64,000 nucleotides of DNA from Erythrobacter sp. SDW2 (GTDB lineage: Bacteria; Pseudomonadota; Alphaproteobacteria; Sphingomonadales; Sphingomonadaceae): positions 372,001 through 436,000 of the forward strand of contig NZ_CP090370.1 of NCBI RefSeq assembly GCF_021431965.1. The letters run 5' to 3'. The position numbers were made by a program, and so were the translations under genes. Of this stretch, positions 53,476 to 63,010 are shown piece after piece (position 1 is the first letter of the stretch; every line of letters begins with the position of its first letter). A model generated the notes under the pieces. The model saw nothing but the letters and a program-made list of their open reading frames with translations, was not told the origin of the DNA and did not search any database.

Positions 53476-53499
53476 TGCCCCGCCCCATGCGGCGGGGCA
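53476..53499. repeat. Inverted repeat at the start of the ferredoxin reductase gene
   Basis: Perfect 9-bp arms TGCCCCGCC (53476-53484) and GGCGGGGCA (53491-53499) surround CCATGC. The right arm contains the likely ribosome site GGCGGGG and the A of the ATG at 53499. It could hide the start in mRNA or act as a GC hairpin ending the gdhB transcript; there is no T tract. Confidence 0.8.
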
Positions 53500-54725
53500 T
53501 GGATCACGCCGATATCTGCATTGTCGGGGCCGGGCATGGCGGTGCACAAGCCGCCATTGCGCTGCGCCAGAAAGGCTTCGAAGGGACCATCGCGCTGGTT
53601 ACGCGCGAGCTCGATACGCCCTACGAACGGCCGCCGCTGTCGAAGGAATATCTCGCCGGCGAGAAGAGCTTCGAGCGGATCATGATCCGCCCCGAAGCCT
53701 TCTGGGCGGACAAGGGGATCGCGTTGCAGCGCGGGCGGAGCGTGGTGAAGGTTGACCCCCAGGGCCACAGCCTGACCTTCGCCGACGGAAGCTCGATGAC
53801 CTATGGCAAGCTGATCTGGGCCGCCGGCGGCGATGCGCGACGGCTGTCATGCGAAGGCGGCGATCTCGGCGGCGTCCACACCATTCGCGACCGGCCCGAC
53901 ATCGAGCGACTCAAGGCCGAACTCGACGGCGGTGCGAAGCAGGTGGTGGTGATCGGCGGGGGCTATATCGGGCTTGAAGCCGCGGCCGTGCTGCGCAAGT
54001 TCGGCTGCGAAGTGACCGTTGTCGAGGCGCTCGACCGGGTTCTGTCACGGGTGGCAGGGGAAGATCTTTCCACTTTTTACCAGGACGCGCATCGCGCCGA
54101 AGGGGTCTCGTTCCGCCTCTCCGCGAAGGTCGAGGCGATCGAGGGAATGGACGGACATGTCACCGGCGTCCGCTTGGAGGATCTCGAAGTGCTGCCCGCC
54201 GACATGGTGATTGTGGGTATCGGCATCATCCCCTCGATCGGGCCGCTGATCGGTGCCGGTGCCGCCGGATCGAACGGTGTCGATGTCGACGAATTCTGCC
54301 GCACTTCGCTGGAGGATGTCTATGCCGTCGGCGATTGCGCGGCGCATGCCAATGGCTTTGCCGATGGCGCGGTGATCCGGCTGGAATCGGTCCAGAACGC
54401 CAACGACATGGCGACCACCGCCGTGCTCGATATCCTGGGTCAGCCGAAGCCCTATGTGGCGACGCCGTGGTTCTGGTCGAACCAGTATGACCTGAAGCTC
54501 CAGACCGTCGGCATCTCGGTTGATTACGACCGGACCGTGCTGCGCGGCGATCCGGCAGAGCGTAGTTTCTCGGTGGTCTATCTCAGGGGTGGCAAGGTCA
54601 TCGCACTCGACTGCGTCAACCGGACCAAGGACTACGTGCAGGGCCGCAAGCTGGTCGAGGCGCATGCACGTATCGATCCAGAAGCATTGGCCAATGCCGA
54701 AGTCCAGCTCAAGGAGCTGCTCTGA
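53499..54725 (+). CDS. FAD-dependent ferredoxin reductase (putidaredoxin reductase type)
   Basis: Transfers electrons from NAD(P)H to a [2Fe-2S] ferredoxin that feeds oxygenases such as P450s; 408 aa. FAD-binding [33 protein letters not shown] (typical of this family), the NAD-binding [19 protein letters not shown], and [20 protein letters not shown]. The C-terminal dimer-like domain has [19 protein letters not shown]. The length matches CamA-like reductases. An in-frame ATG at 53475 would add eight residues. A possible partner of the two P450s in this window (30.2 and 59.3 kb); no ferredoxin gene is adjacent. Confidence 0.9.
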   Translation: MDHADICIVGAGHGGAQAAIALRQKGFEGTIALVTRELDTPYERPPLSKEYLAGEKSFERIMIRPEAFWADKGIALQRGRSVVKVDPQGHSLTFADGSSMTYGKLIWAAGGDARRLSCEGGDLGGVHTIRDRPDIERLKAELDGGAKQVVVIGGGYIGLEAAAVLRKFGCEVTVVEALDRVLSRVAGEDLSTFYQDAHRAEGVSFRLSAKVEAIEGMDGHVTGVRLEDLEVLPADMVIVGIGIIPSIGPLIGAGAAGSNGVDVDEFCRTSLEDVYAVGDCAAHANGFADGAVIRLESVQNANDMATTAVLDILGQPKPYVATPWFWSNQYDLKLQTVGISVDYDRTVLRGDPAERSFSVVYLRGGKVIALDCVNRTKDYVQGRKLVEAHARIDPEALANAEVQLKELL

Positions 54726-54756
54726 CACCATGATCGCTGCGGGGGACGGCAGGCCC

Positions 54757-55890
54757 ATGTACGAAGGGCTCAAGGTCGTGGACATGACCAGCGTCGTGTT
54801 CGGTCCCTATGCGACGCAGATCCTCGCCGATCTCGGGGCCGAGGTGGTCAAGATCGAAGGCCCGACCGGCGATGCCTATCGCTATGGTGCCAAGCCGGCC
54901 CGCACTGCGGGCATGGGTCCCGGCTTCATCGCGCTCAACCGGGGCAAGAAGTCGGTCACGCTCGATCTCAAGGACGAAGCCGACAAGGCGGTGATGCGTG
55001 ACCTGCTCGCCGATGCCGATGTCTTCATTCACAACGTTCGTGCCGGGCCAGTCGAAAGGCTCGGGTTCGGCTACGAGGCGGTGAAGGCACTCAACCCCGG
55101 CATCGTCTACGTCCATTGCGTCGGCTTCGGCTCGGGCGGGCCTTATGGCGGCTTGCAGGCCTATGACGACGTGATCCAGGCAGCGACCGGCACCGCTTCG
55201 CTGCTGCCGCGCGTCGATGGCGACCCGCGCTATCGCTACCTGCCCTCGCTGATCGCCGACAAGGTGGCGGGGCTCCACGCCGCCTATGCCACCATGGCCG
55301 CGATCACCCACCGCCTGCGCACCGGCGAGGGGCAATTTGTCGAAGTGCCGATGCTGGAAAGCTTCGCCAGCTTCATGCTGAAAGAGCATCTTGACGGAAA
55401 GACCTTCGATCCGCCTAACGCCGACGCAGGCTACGCGCGTCAGGTCGATCCCGATCGCCAGCCCTTCCCGACGAAGGACGGCTGGATCAGTATCGTGCCC
55501 TATACCTTGCCGCAGTTTCCCCGCGTCGTGGCACTGCTGGGCGATCCGGAGCTGGCGAGCGAGGAGCGGTTCAAGGACAACCGCGGCATCGCCGGGGCGA
55601 CGGCCGAACTTTACCAGCGGATGGCGCAGCTGACCCTGACGAAGACCACCGCGGAATGGTTGGACGTGCTGCGCCCGCACAATGTGCCGTGCATGCCGGC
55701 GACCGATATCAACGATGTCATCGATGATCCCCATCTGAACGCGGTCGGGTTTTTCGAGCGATCCGAGCATCCGAGCGAAGGCTCGCTTCACCAGATGCGC
55801 GAGCCGTCGAGCTTCAGTGGCTGGGCACCCGAGCCGATGGGTCATGCCCCGCTGCCGGGCGAGCACACGGAGGCGTTCAGGAAACGCTGA
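54757..55890 (+). CDS. CoA transferase, CaiB/BaiF (class III) family
   Basis: Transfers CoA between a carboxylic acid and an acyl-CoA through aspartyl intermediates; 377 aa. N-terminal [40 protein letters not shown] and [20 protein letters not shown] are class III signatures. The catalytic Asp is expected in the [13 protein letters not shown] region. The ATG at 54757 is preceded by GGGGGACGGCAGG; the ATG at 54730 would add nine residues. It follows the ferredoxin reductase gene by 31 bp, so both are probably co-transcribed in an organic-acid or lipid degradation pathway. The substrate is unknown. Its 3' end overlaps queG by 14 bp (convergent). Confidence 0.9.
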   Translation: MYEGLKVVDMTSVVFGPYATQILADLGAEVVKIEGPTGDAYRYGAKPARTAGMGPGFIALNRGKKSVTLDLKDEADKAVMRDLLADADVFIHNVRAGPVERLGFGYEAVKALNPGIVYVHCVGFGSGGPYGGLQAYDDVIQAATGTASLLPRVDGDPRYRYLPSLIADKVAGLHAAYATMAAITHRLRTGEGQFVEVPMLESFASFMLKEHLDGKTFDPPNADAGYARQVDPDRQPFPTKDGWISIVPYTLPQFPRVVALLGDPELASEERFKDNRGIAGATAELYQRMAQLTLTKTTAEWLDVLRPHNVPCMPATDINDVIDDPHLNAVGFFERSEHPSEGSLHQMREPSSFSGWAPEPMGHAPLPGEHTEAFRKR

Positions 55891-56923
55891 GGCGAGCGAA
55901 GGCCCAGGCGGCGGCCTCGGCCACGACCGGATCGGGATCGCCGCGCAGCCCGCCCACTTGCTCCGACAGGCCGGTATCCGCGCTATTCCCGGCCGCAATC
56001 AGGCAGTTGCGGACGAAGCGGTTGCGTCCGATCCGCTTGATCGGTGAGCCGGAGAAAAGCGCGCGGAAGCCCGCGTCGTCGAGCGCGAGGAGATCCGCCA
56101 GTCGGGGAGCGACCAGTTCGGGACGCGCGGCGAAAGCCATGTGCCGCGCCGCAGTGTCGGCGAACTTGTTCCACGGACAGACGGCAAGACAATCGTCGCA
56201 GCCGTAGATGCGGCTCCCCATCGCCTCGCGGAATTCGTGCGGAATCGGGCCTGCGTGCTCGATGGTGAGATAGGAAATACATCGCCGCGCATCGAGCTTG
56301 TAGGGTGCCGGGAAAGCCTCCGTCGGGCAGGCGACCTGGCACGCATTGCACGAACCGCAGCGATCATCATGCGGCGAATCCGGCGCGAATTCGAGCGTAC
56401 AATAGATGCAACCGAGGAACAGCCAGCTGCCATGCTCGCGGCTGACGAGATTGGTGTGCTTGCCCTGCCAGCCCAGACCGGCCATTTGCCCCAGCGGCTT
56501 CTCCATCACCGGGGCGGTATCGACGAAGACCTTGAGCTCGGTCCCCGGCACCTCCGCCACCAGCCAGCGGGCCAGCGCCTTCAATGCCTTCTTGACCACG
56601 TCGTGATAATCGCGGCCCTGGGCGTAGACCGAGATTTTCGCCTCCCGATCATCCAGCGGATCGACTTCTGGCGCGTAGCTCATCCCCAACGCGATCACGC
56701 TACGGGCTTCGGGCCACATCGATTGCGGGCCCTGCCGCACTTCGGCGCGGTCTTCCATCCAGCCCATCGTACCGTGATAGCCGGCATCGAGCCATTCGCG
56801 CAGCCGCGCCGACCGGACCGGATCGTCCTGCGCCGCGGCAAAGCCGATAGCCGCAAAGCCCAGCCGCCGGGCTTCGGCCACCAGGCGTGCCTTCAGGTCA
56901 GGACTTGCAGCGGCGTTAACCAC
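55877..56923 (-). CDS. queG: Epoxyqueuosine reductase
   Basis: Last step of queuosine synthesis in the wobble base of tRNA: reduces epoxyqueuosine with cobalamin and two 4Fe-4S clusters. 348 aa. Cluster motifs [12 protein letters not shown] and [13 protein letters not shown] are intact. [19 protein letters not shown] and [20 protein letters not shown] (catalytic Asp) are family-specific. A C-terminal HEAT-like tail ([19 protein letters not shown]) is present. It starts with GTG at 56923, with GGGAG about 12 nt upstream. The gene is divergent from the ABC transporter. Confidence 0.95.
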   Translation of the reverse strand: MVNAAASPDLKARLVAEARRLGFAAIGFAAAQDDPVRSARLREWLDAGYHGTMGWMEDRAEVRQGPQSMWPEARSVIALGMSYAPEVDPLDDREAKISVYAQGRDYHDVVKKALKALARWLVAEVPGTELKVFVDTAPVMEKPLGQMAGLGWQGKHTNLVSREHGSWLFLGCIYCTLEFAPDSPHDDRCGSCNACQVACPTEAFPAPYKLDARRCISYLTIEHAGPIPHEFREAMGSRIYGCDDCLAVCPWNKFADTAARHMAFAARPELVAPRLADLLALDDAGFRALFSGSPIKRIGRNRFVRNCLIAAGNSADTGLSEQVGGLRGDPDPVVAEAAAWAFARLSVS

Positions 56924-57024
56924 GCTTATGGTCGCTCCCGTTCACTGGCGGCGGTTAACGCGCCGGCATGGACATTGCGCTAGGCCAAGCCCGGTTCGCG
57001 GGCAACCACGGGGTCGATAAGGAT

Positions 57025-57984
57025 ATGGATGCAACGACATCGGTCGCATCGCGCCCCCTGGCAATCGAGGCACGGGGCCTGGTCAAGCGGTTCGACGGGC
57101 AGCTGGCGGTCGACGGGGTCGATATCTCCGTCCCGGAAGGCGCGATCTACGGCATCCTCGGCCCCAATGGCGCGGGCAAGACCACCACGCTGCGCATGCT
57201 GCTTGGCATCATCGATCCCGACGAGGGCGTGCGCCGGGTGTTCGGGCATGACCGGCCGCACGAGATCGGCCGCCTGATCGGCTACCTGCCGGAAGAGCGC
57301 GGGCTCTACCCGTCGATGAAGGCCTATGAAGCGATCGGCTTCCTCGGCGCGCTGCGCGGGATGAAGCGTTCCGAAGCGCGCGAACGGGGCAAGGAACTGC
57401 TCGAGGGCCATGGCCTTGGCCATGCCATCGACAAGCAGATCCGCCAGCTTTCGAAAGGCATGGCGCAGACCGTCCAGCTGCTCGGCACGCTGGTGCACAA
57501 GCCGAGGCTGGTGGTGCTGGACGAACCCTTCAGCGGGCTCGACGCGATCAACCAGGGCAAGCTCGAACAGCTGATCCGCAGCCTCGCCGACGAGGGCACC
57601 ACGGTGATCTTCTCGACCCATGTCATCCACCATGCCGAGCGGCTGTGCGACGATGTCGCGATCATTGCCGGGGGCAAGGTGCCCTATGCCGGCAGTGTCG
57701 AGGCGGCGCGCGACCGGATCCCGGCGCAGGTCCGGCTGGAGACCAAGGCCCGCGAAGGTCGTTGGCGCAGCGCGCTGCCCGCAGACGCGCGGCAAGTCGG
57801 CGATTTCTGGAACTTCTCGTTGCCGGATACCGGGATCGAGCCGCTGCTCAAGGCGCTGATCGAAGGCGAGGCGGGCATCCTCTCGCTTTCGATCGAGCGG
57901 GCGGGCCTGCACGACGCCTTCGTCCATATCGCCGGAGAAGCCGCCGCGAGGGCGCTGGAGCTGGAAAAGGAGGATGCGCGATGA
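57025..57984 (+). CDS. ABC transporter ATP-binding protein (ABC-2 exporter)
   Basis: ATPase of a membrane exporter, 319 aa. Walker A GPNGAGKTTT, Q-loop region IGYLPEERGLYPSMKAYEAI, signature LSKGMAQTVQLLGTL, Walker B LVVLDEPFSGLD and the H-loop STHVIHH are all intact. A C-terminal DUF4162-like domain follows (VRLETKAREGRWRSALPADA). The NatA-like group exports Na+, drugs or lipids. The ATG at 57025 sits after AAGGAT; an in-frame ATG at 56968 would add 19 residues. It overlaps the permease start by 4 nt (ATGA). Confidence 0.93.
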   Translation: MDATTSVASRPLAIEARGLVKRFDGQLAVDGVDISVPEGAIYGILGPNGAGKTTTLRMLLGIIDPDEGVRRVFGHDRPHEIGRLIGYLPEERGLYPSMKAYEAIGFLGALRGMKRSEARERGKELLEGHGLGHAIDKQIRQLSKGMAQTVQLLGTLVHKPRLVVLDEPFSGLDAINQGKLEQLIRSLADEGTTVIFSTHVIHHAERLCDDVAIIAGGKVPYAGSVEAARDRIPAQVRLETKAREGRWRSALPADARQVGDFWNFSLPDTGIEPLLKALIEGEAGILSLSIERAGLHDAFVHIAGEAAARALELEKEDAR

Positions 57985-59207
57985 CTGCAACGCCCACCTC
58001 GCGCCTGTCGCTCATGTCCGCCGCACTGGTGGTTGCCCGGCGCGATTTCTTTGCCATCCTGCTCAGCCGCGCTTTCCTGTTCTTCCTGCTCGGCCCGCTG
58101 TTCCCGGTTCTCGTCGGCGGCCTGGCCGGGGGCATCGGCAGCCAGGTCAAGAGCGAGGTCGCCAATCCCGAGCTGGCGGTGCTGCTCGCTCCGGCAGAGC
58201 GTGATGCGATCGTCGCCGCGCATGAGGCGCTGGGTGCGCAGCTGGGTGGCAGCCTGCCGCCGCTGGTCGCGCTGGACGATCCTCCGACGACCGATCCCAA
58301 GGCGATCCTGGCCGAGAAGCGCGGCAATATCGCCGCGGTCCTCTCGGGTTCGCTGCAGCAACCGGTGCTGACCGGCCCCGAGAACCAGCTCGAGCGGATG
58401 CGCGGCAAGGCCGCCCTGCTGGCCGCAACCGCGCTCGGCAATGCGCCCAGCACCTTCCCGGATATCACCACTTGGACCGTGACCACCAGCGGCGCCAACG
58501 AACGTTCGGGCCGGATGGTCACCGCGCAGGCCGGGCAGATGCTGCTGTTCCTGCTGACCATGTTGCTGGCCGGCATGGTGCTGTCCAACCTGGTCGAGGA
58601 GAAGGGCAACAAGATCATCGAGATCCTCGCCGCTTCGATCCCGATGGACGCGGTGTTCTTCGGCAAGCTGTTCGCCATGCTGGCGGTGTCCTTTGTCGGC
58701 ATCACGGTCTGGGGCCTCGCGGTCGGGGCGATCTTTATGTTCGGCGGCTTCAACATGCAGAGCCTTCCGGCCCCTGCGGTCGGCTGGCCGGTGTTCATCG
58801 CGCTCGGCATCGCCTATTTCGCCATGGCCTATCTGCTGCTCGGCTCGATCTTCCTCACCATCGGTTCGCAGGCCAAGACCGTGCGCGAGGTTCAGACGCT
58901 GTCGATGCCCGCCACCATGATGCAGCTGGTGGTGTTCTTTGCCGCCAGTTTTGCGGTCGGCCAGCAGGGCAGCGCGTTCGAGTGGGGCGCAGCGATCTTC
59001 CCCTTCAGTTCGCCCTTTGCCATGCTTGCCCGCGCCGCCTTGCAGGAAGGCGTGATGCAGCATGTTATCGCGCTGGCGTGGCAAGGGCTGGCCGTGGCCG
59101 TGATGGTCAGGCTGGGCGCCAGCCTGTTCCGCAAGCGGGTGATGCAGTCGGGCAGCGGCGGCAAGGCCAGGCGCGGAATGTTCCGCCGCAAGACCAGCGC
59201 CGCCTGA
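57981..59207 (+). CDS. ABC-2 type transporter permease (NatB-like)
   Basis: Membrane subunit of 408 aa pairing with the ATPase directly upstream. One N-terminal TM (FFAILLSRAFLFFLLGPLFP), a large extracytoplasmic domain of about 170 residues (residues ~50-190), then five or six TMs. The conserved ABC-2 coupling motif is MVLSNLVEEKGNKIIEILAA, followed by SIPMDAVFFGKLFAMLAVSF. The cargo is unknown; sodium or lipid export are options for the NatAB-like group. A basic tail (GKARRGMFRRKTSAA) ends the protein. Confidence 0.9.
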   Translation: MTATPTSRLSLMSAALVVARRDFFAILLSRAFLFFLLGPLFPVLVGGLAGGIGSQVKSEVANPELAVLLAPAERDAIVAAHEALGAQLGGSLPPLVALDDPPTTDPKAILAEKRGNIAAVLSGSLQQPVLTGPENQLERMRGKAALLAATALGNAPSTFPDITTWTVTTSGANERSGRMVTAQAGQMLLFLLTMLLAGMVLSNLVEEKGNKIIEILAASIPMDAVFFGKLFAMLAVSFVGITVWGLAVGAIFMFGGFNMQSLPAPAVGWPVFIALGIAYFAMAYLLLGSIFLTIGSQAKTVREVQTLSMPATMMQLVVFFAASFAVGQQGSAFEWGAAIFPFSSPFAMLARAALQEGVMQHVIALAWQGLAVAVMVRLGASLFRKRVMQSGSGGKARRGMFRRKTSAA

Positions 59208-59238
59208 CGGCGTATAGGTCGCGAAAAGCAACTGACTG

Positions 59239-59254
59239 TTGACACTGCTGTCAA
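59239..59254. promoter_or_regulatory. Palindromic operator-like site upstream of the CYP153-type gene
   Basis: TTGACA-CTGC-TGTCAA is a perfect 6-4-6 dyad, 63 bp before the P450 ATG. Its left half is also a consensus -35 hexamer, although no good -10 is seen 17 bp downstream (AGGATG). Size and symmetry fit a TetR- or MarR-type repressor site; no such regulator gene is next to it. Confidence 0.5.
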
Positions 59255-59317
59255 TACCGTCAGGATGCAGGGCAACAGCGGCGGCCGCGCAAGAGTCGCC
59301 CGAGAGGAGAGACAGCC

Positions 59318-60655
59318 ATGGCAACCCTGGCCCCGCAGCGCCCCGAATGCCGCACTTCCCCGACAGCCTATGAAGCGCTCAAGGAACATCTTGCAGCGCA
59401 CCCCGAAGACCGGCTGGAGCATCCGCACAAGTGGGACGTCAGCCGCAGCGACATCTATTACAACAACAGCTGGCATCCGATCTTCAGGGAGATGCGCGAA
59501 GCCGGCCCGCTGCACTATATCCCGGAAAGCCCCTTCGGCCCCTATTGGGCGGTGGTCGGCCACAAGGCGATCCAGCACATCGAGGCCTTGCCGGAGACGT
59601 TCTCGTCGAGCTGGGAGCATGGCGGGATCACCATCCTCAACCGGCTCGATGACGAGCAGCTGGCCGAGATGGGCCGCGAACGGCGCGAGCTGCCGATGTT
59701 CATCGCCATGGACCGGCCGCAGCACACCGGCCAGCGGCGGACCGTGGCGCCCAAGTTCACCCCCAGCGGCATGGCCGAGATGGAAGGCGAGATCCGCCAG
59801 CGCACCGGCGAACTGCTCGATACCCTGCCGCGCGGCGAAGTGTTCGACTGGGTCGACAAGGTCTCGATCGAGCTGACCACCGGCATGCTGGCGATCCTGT
59901 TCGGCTTCCCGTGGGAAGACCGCCGCCTGTTGACCTACTGGTCCGACTGGTCGGGCGATACCGAGCTCGCCACCGTGCGCGAGCTTGACGAGATGCGCTG
60001 GGGCATCCTCCAGGAAATGGGGGCCTATTTCCAGTCGCTCTGGATCGAGCGGACCCATGACAAGGAGCCGGGCGACGATCTCATTTCGATGATGATCCAT
60101 TCGCCGGCGATGAACCAGATGAGCCCGCAGGAATTCATGGGCAATCTGGTGCTGCTGATCGTCGGCGGCAACGACACCACCCGCAATTCGATGAGCGGCT
60201 TCGTCTACCAGCTCGACAAGAACCCCGACCAGCGCAAGCTGTTCGAGCAGAATCCCGATATCATTCCCAACGCGGTGCAGGAGATGCTGCGGATGCAGAC
60301 TCCGCTGGCGCATATGCGCCGGACCTGCACCGAGGATACCGAAGTGTTCGGCCAGACCATCAGGAAGGGCGACAAGGTCATCCTGTGGTACATCTCGGCC
60401 AACCGCGACGAGGAAGTGTTCGAGAACCCCGACAAGCTCGACCTGGCGCGCGAGAATGCCCGGCGTCACATCGCCTTCGGCTATGGCATCCACCGCTGCG
60501 TGGGCGCGCGGCTGGCCGAATTGCAGCTGCGCATCCTGCTGGAAGAAATGCACAAGCGGCGGATCAGGGTGCATGTTGCAGGCGATATCGAACGCGTGCG
60601 GGCCAACTTCGTCCACGGCTTCCGCAAACTCGAAGTCGAGGTGACGACCTTCTGA
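59318..60655 (+). CDS. Cytochrome P450, CYP153-like (alkane/fatty-acid omega-hydroxylase type)
   Basis: Class I P450 of 445 aa. CYP153-typical stretches: VGGNDTTRNSMSGFVYQLDK (I-helix, N-D-T-T), MQTPLAHMRRTCTEDTEVFG, GDKVILWYISANRDEEVFE, and the heme loop FGYGIHRCVGARLAELQLRI with the proximal Cys. ExxR lies in VQEMLRMQ (E-M-L-R). Family members hydroxylate the terminal carbon of medium-chain alkanes and acids, or limonene-like terpenes. It stands alone, with a ribosome site (GAGAGGAGAGA) and a palindromic site upstream. A ferredoxin partner is not in the window. Confidence 0.92.
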   Translation: MATLAPQRPECRTSPTAYEALKEHLAAHPEDRLEHPHKWDVSRSDIYYNNSWHPIFREMREAGPLHYIPESPFGPYWAVVGHKAIQHIEALPETFSSSWEHGGITILNRLDDEQLAEMGRERRELPMFIAMDRPQHTGQRRTVAPKFTPSGMAEMEGEIRQRTGELLDTLPRGEVFDWVDKVSIELTTGMLAILFGFPWEDRRLLTYWSDWSGDTELATVRELDEMRWGILQEMGAYFQSLWIERTHDKEPGDDLISMMIHSPAMNQMSPQEFMGNLVLLIVGGNDTTRNSMSGFVYQLDKNPDQRKLFEQNPDIIPNAVQEMLRMQTPLAHMRRTCTEDTEVFGQTIRKGDKVILWYISANRDEEVFENPDKLDLARENARRHIAFGYGIHRCVGARLAELQLRILLEEMHKRRIRVHVAGDIERVRANFVHGFRKLEVEVTTF

Positions 60656-60694
60656 GGTGAAACCGGCGAAACTGAAACCTTTGTCCGTGTTCCA

Positions 60695-60730
60695 CCGTAT
60701 ATCCGGGTAGGATTTCCTGCCCGAATACGG
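60695..60730 (+). promoter_or_regulatory. Stem-loop in the 5' region of msrB
   Basis: An outer stem CCGTAT/ATACGG (60695-60700 with 60725-60730) and an inner stem CGGGTAGG/CCTGCCCG (60704-60711 with 60716-60723, one G-U) have a 4-nt loop. The strong Shine-Dalgarno GGAGG begins at the foot of the stem (60729-60733), so folding may limit ribosome access. It could instead mark the end of the P450 mRNA, but there is no T tract. Confidence 0.55.
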
Positions 60731-60738
60731 AGGTTACC

Positions 60739-61233
60739 ATGGCAGCATCACTCGATCGTCGCGGCCTGCTCGGCTGGATTGGCGCAGGCGCATCGTTCCT
60801 GGCGCTGGCGGCCTGCGGGTCCGACCCGGCCGAAGCCAGGAGCTTCCCGATCAGCAAGTCCGACGCGCAATGGCGCAAGCAGCTGACCAGCGCGCAATAT
60901 GCGGTGCTGCGGCAGGAAGCGACCGAGCGGCCCTATTCTTCGCCGCTCGACAAGGAAAAGCGTGCCGGGGTGTTCCACTGCGCCGGCTGCAACAATGCGG
61001 TCTATTCCTCGAAGCACAAGTTCGACAGCGGCACCGGCTGGCCCAGCTTCTGGCAGGCGGTCGACAGGGGCGCGGTCGGGACTTCGACCGATTACAAGAT
61101 CGGCTATCCGCGCACCGAAGTGCACTGCGCCGATTGCGGCGGGCATCTGGGTCATATCTTCGACGACGGGCCCAAGCCCACCGGCAAGCGTCACTGCATC
61201 AACGGCGTGGCGCTGAAGTTCCGGCCGGCCTGA
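60739..61233 (+). CDS. msrB: Peptide-methionine (R)-S-oxide reductase, exported lipoprotein
   Basis: Repairs oxidised methionine in proteins; 164 aa. Unlike cytosolic MsrB, it has a twin-arginine-like lipoprotein signal (DRRGLLGWIGAGASFLALAA then C), with lipobox LAAC, so it should act in the cell envelope. The MsrB domain has Zn-binding CAGC and CADC pairs, GTGWPSF and the catalytic Cys in RHCINGVALKF. A resolving Cys near residue 90 (YSSKHKFDSGTG region) is absent, so reduction probably uses another Cys or an external donor. GGAGG is 5 nt before the ATG, at the foot of a stem-loop. Confidence 0.95.
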   Translation: MAASLDRRGLLGWIGAGASFLALAACGSDPAEARSFPISKSDAQWRKQLTSAQYAVLRQEATERPYSSPLDKEKRAGVFHCAGCNNAVYSSKHKFDSGTGWPSFWQAVDRGAVGTSTDYKIGYPRTEVHCADCGGHLGHIFDDGPKPTGKRHCINGVALKFRPA

Positions 61234-61236
61234 TCG

Positions 61237-63006
61237 CTACTTCACGACGCGCCAGACGCGGAAGCCTGCGGGGGTGTCGAGCTTGACCGGCTCGAGCCAT
61301 GACGGCGCACTGCCATCGCGCAAGCCAGCGGCGAAACTGCCGCCGACGCCGCGCTCGATGTATATGTCCGGCTCGACCAGGTCCGCACATAGCACGACAT
61401 AGTCCGCCTTGTGCTTCGCGATCAGGGCATGGGCATCTTCGGCCGTGCCGGTGAAGGCGAGGATGACATCCTTCATTGCCTTCTCCGCACGATGGTGGGC
61501 GGTGGCGATGACCGAATGGCCGGTCCGCTGGAGGATCGCCGGCCCGATATCGAGCGGGGCGAAGATGGTGCCCTTGGGCAGGGCGGCCAGCTGCTGCACG
61601 CTGCGGTCGACGTCACAGCTCGAGGCGTCAAGCTGGACGGCCTGGGTCGGGCCGGGTGCCGAACTCGCGACGAGCGACCTGGCGGCCTGCACCGGAGCCA
61701 TCGGCGCGAGCACCACTGCGAGGCCGGCAATCGTGGCGATCCTGGCTGCGGCAAGCTCGCTGGTGCGGATCCGCTGCAGGCCTTGCCGAAGCAGCCAGCC
61801 CAGCGGCAATACGGCCAGCACCGAGGCAAAGGCCATCGCGCGCCAGACCAGCAGGCCGAGCAGCAGGAACCCGATGTAGAGCAACAGGTAATCGGTCCAC
61901 CAGGCACGGGCATTGCCCGTTGCACGCCTGGCCAGCGCGAGAGCGACGACGAAGGCCGCCAGGACCTGCGCCAGGATCGCCCAGGCAGCGATATCCTGAT
62001 GCCACAGCGGGCGGCCTTCGAGGACATTGTTGTACCAGAAATCGCGCACCACCGGGTCGAGCGCGCCGAATGGGGTCCGCACGCATTCGGGCGAGGCATA
62101 GCCGAACACGGCAAGGCCCAGCGCTGCGCTGAGGCCGAGCCCGGCGGCGATCGCCGGCCACGGGGCGGGCGGGGCATAGGCAAGCGCGGTCGCGCCTGCA
62201 GCCACCACCGCGAACAGGATCAGGTGCGGGACAGTGATGGCATCGCAATAGAGGGTTGCGTTGCCGAACCCCCGGGTCGCGGCGAACAGGCCGAACAACC
62301 CCAGCGCCAGGACTTGCAGGAAACCGACCAGCCACATGCGCTGGCCCCGGTCGCGCAGCCAGCGCAGCGCCAGCACCGCGCCGAACACGGCCGCGACCGG
62401 AAGCAGCTCGAGCGAGATCGACATGCCCGCTGCCATGGCCAGGCCCGCCAGTGCACCTCCGCGCCAGGCACGATGGCCCGAAATGGCGGCGAGCGCTGCA
62501 GCAGCGGCGCAAATCTGCCAGCCGTGATGGTCGATCCGCAGCGGCTGGAACTGGTAGACCAGGATCGGCATGAAGCCGATAGCGAGGCAGGCGAGCATGA
62601 TCGTCTCACGCTCGAACAAGCGCGACGCGACACGGCCGATGCACAGCATGGTCGCGAGCAGCGCCAACACTGGCACCAGCACGACGGCAAGCTGCTCGGC
62701 CATGGCCTGGCCGAGCAGCGGGGTCATTCCGCCGATGAGGATGACCAGCGGCAGGTCGACCAGCCGCGACCAGTGCATCACCGGCGCGCTGGCCGGATCG
62801 ATCCGGTGCTGCACCAGGTCGAACCAGCCCTGCCCCGCCAGCAGGTCACGGACCTGCACCAGTCGCAATATGTCGTCGGGATCGGGGAACCGGCCGCCGA
62901 GGATACGGCCAAGGCCGGTGGCCAGCAGCAGCGCCGACACCATCAGCCACGCCAGCATGACCTGGCGCAGGGGATAGGGACGCTGGGGAAGGCCGGTTTC
63001 GCCCAC
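61237..63006 (-). CDS. Polytopic membrane protein, possible GT-C glycosyltransferase
   Basis: 589 aa with about 11-13 TM helices and a soluble C-terminal domain (about residues 470-589). The first periplasmic loop has FPDPDDILRLVQVRDLLAGQ with adjacent acidic residues, then QHRIDPASAPVMHWSRLVDL, which resembles the catalytic loop of GT-C enzymes that use polyprenyl-linked sugars (ArnT/STT3-like group). The name is inferred from topology and this loop only. It lies 4 bp after gtrA in an operon with GtrA and a sulfatase-like protein, supporting a role in modification of a surface glycan. A mechanistic assignment is not possible. Confidence 0.72.
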   Translation of the reverse strand: MGETGLPQRPYPLRQVMLAWLMVSALLLATGLGRILGGRFPDPDDILRLVQVRDLLAGQGWFDLVQHRIDPASAPVMHWSRLVDLPLVILIGGMTPLLGQAMAEQLAVVLVPVLALLATMLCIGRVASRLFERETIMLACLAIGFMPILVYQFQPLRIDHHGWQICAAAAALAAISGHRAWRGGALAGLAMAAGMSISLELLPVAAVFGAVLALRWLRDRGQRMWLVGFLQVLALGLFGLFAATRGFGNATLYCDAITVPHLILFAVVAAGATALAYAPPAPWPAIAAGLGLSAALGLAVFGYASPECVRTPFGALDPVVRDFWYNNVLEGRPLWHQDIAAWAILAQVLAAFVVALALARRATGNARAWWTDYLLLYIGFLLLGLLVWRAMAFASVLAVLPLGWLLRQGLQRIRTSELAAARIATIAGLAVVLAPMAPVQAARSLVASSAPGPTQAVQLDASSCDVDRSVQQLAALPKGTIFAPLDIGPAILQRTGHSVIATAHHRAEKAMKDVILAFTGTAEDAHALIAKHKADYVVLCADLVEPDIYIERGVGGSFAAGLRDGSAPSWLEPVKLDTPAGFRVWRVVK

Positions 63007-63010
63007 GCTG

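Noticed and set aside
57684-59324. Long minus-strand open frame opposite the ABC permease
   Set aside because: Composition (many Gln, His, Arg, Gly) is that of an antisense shadow, and the plus-strand permease has clear TM helices and the ABC-2 motif.
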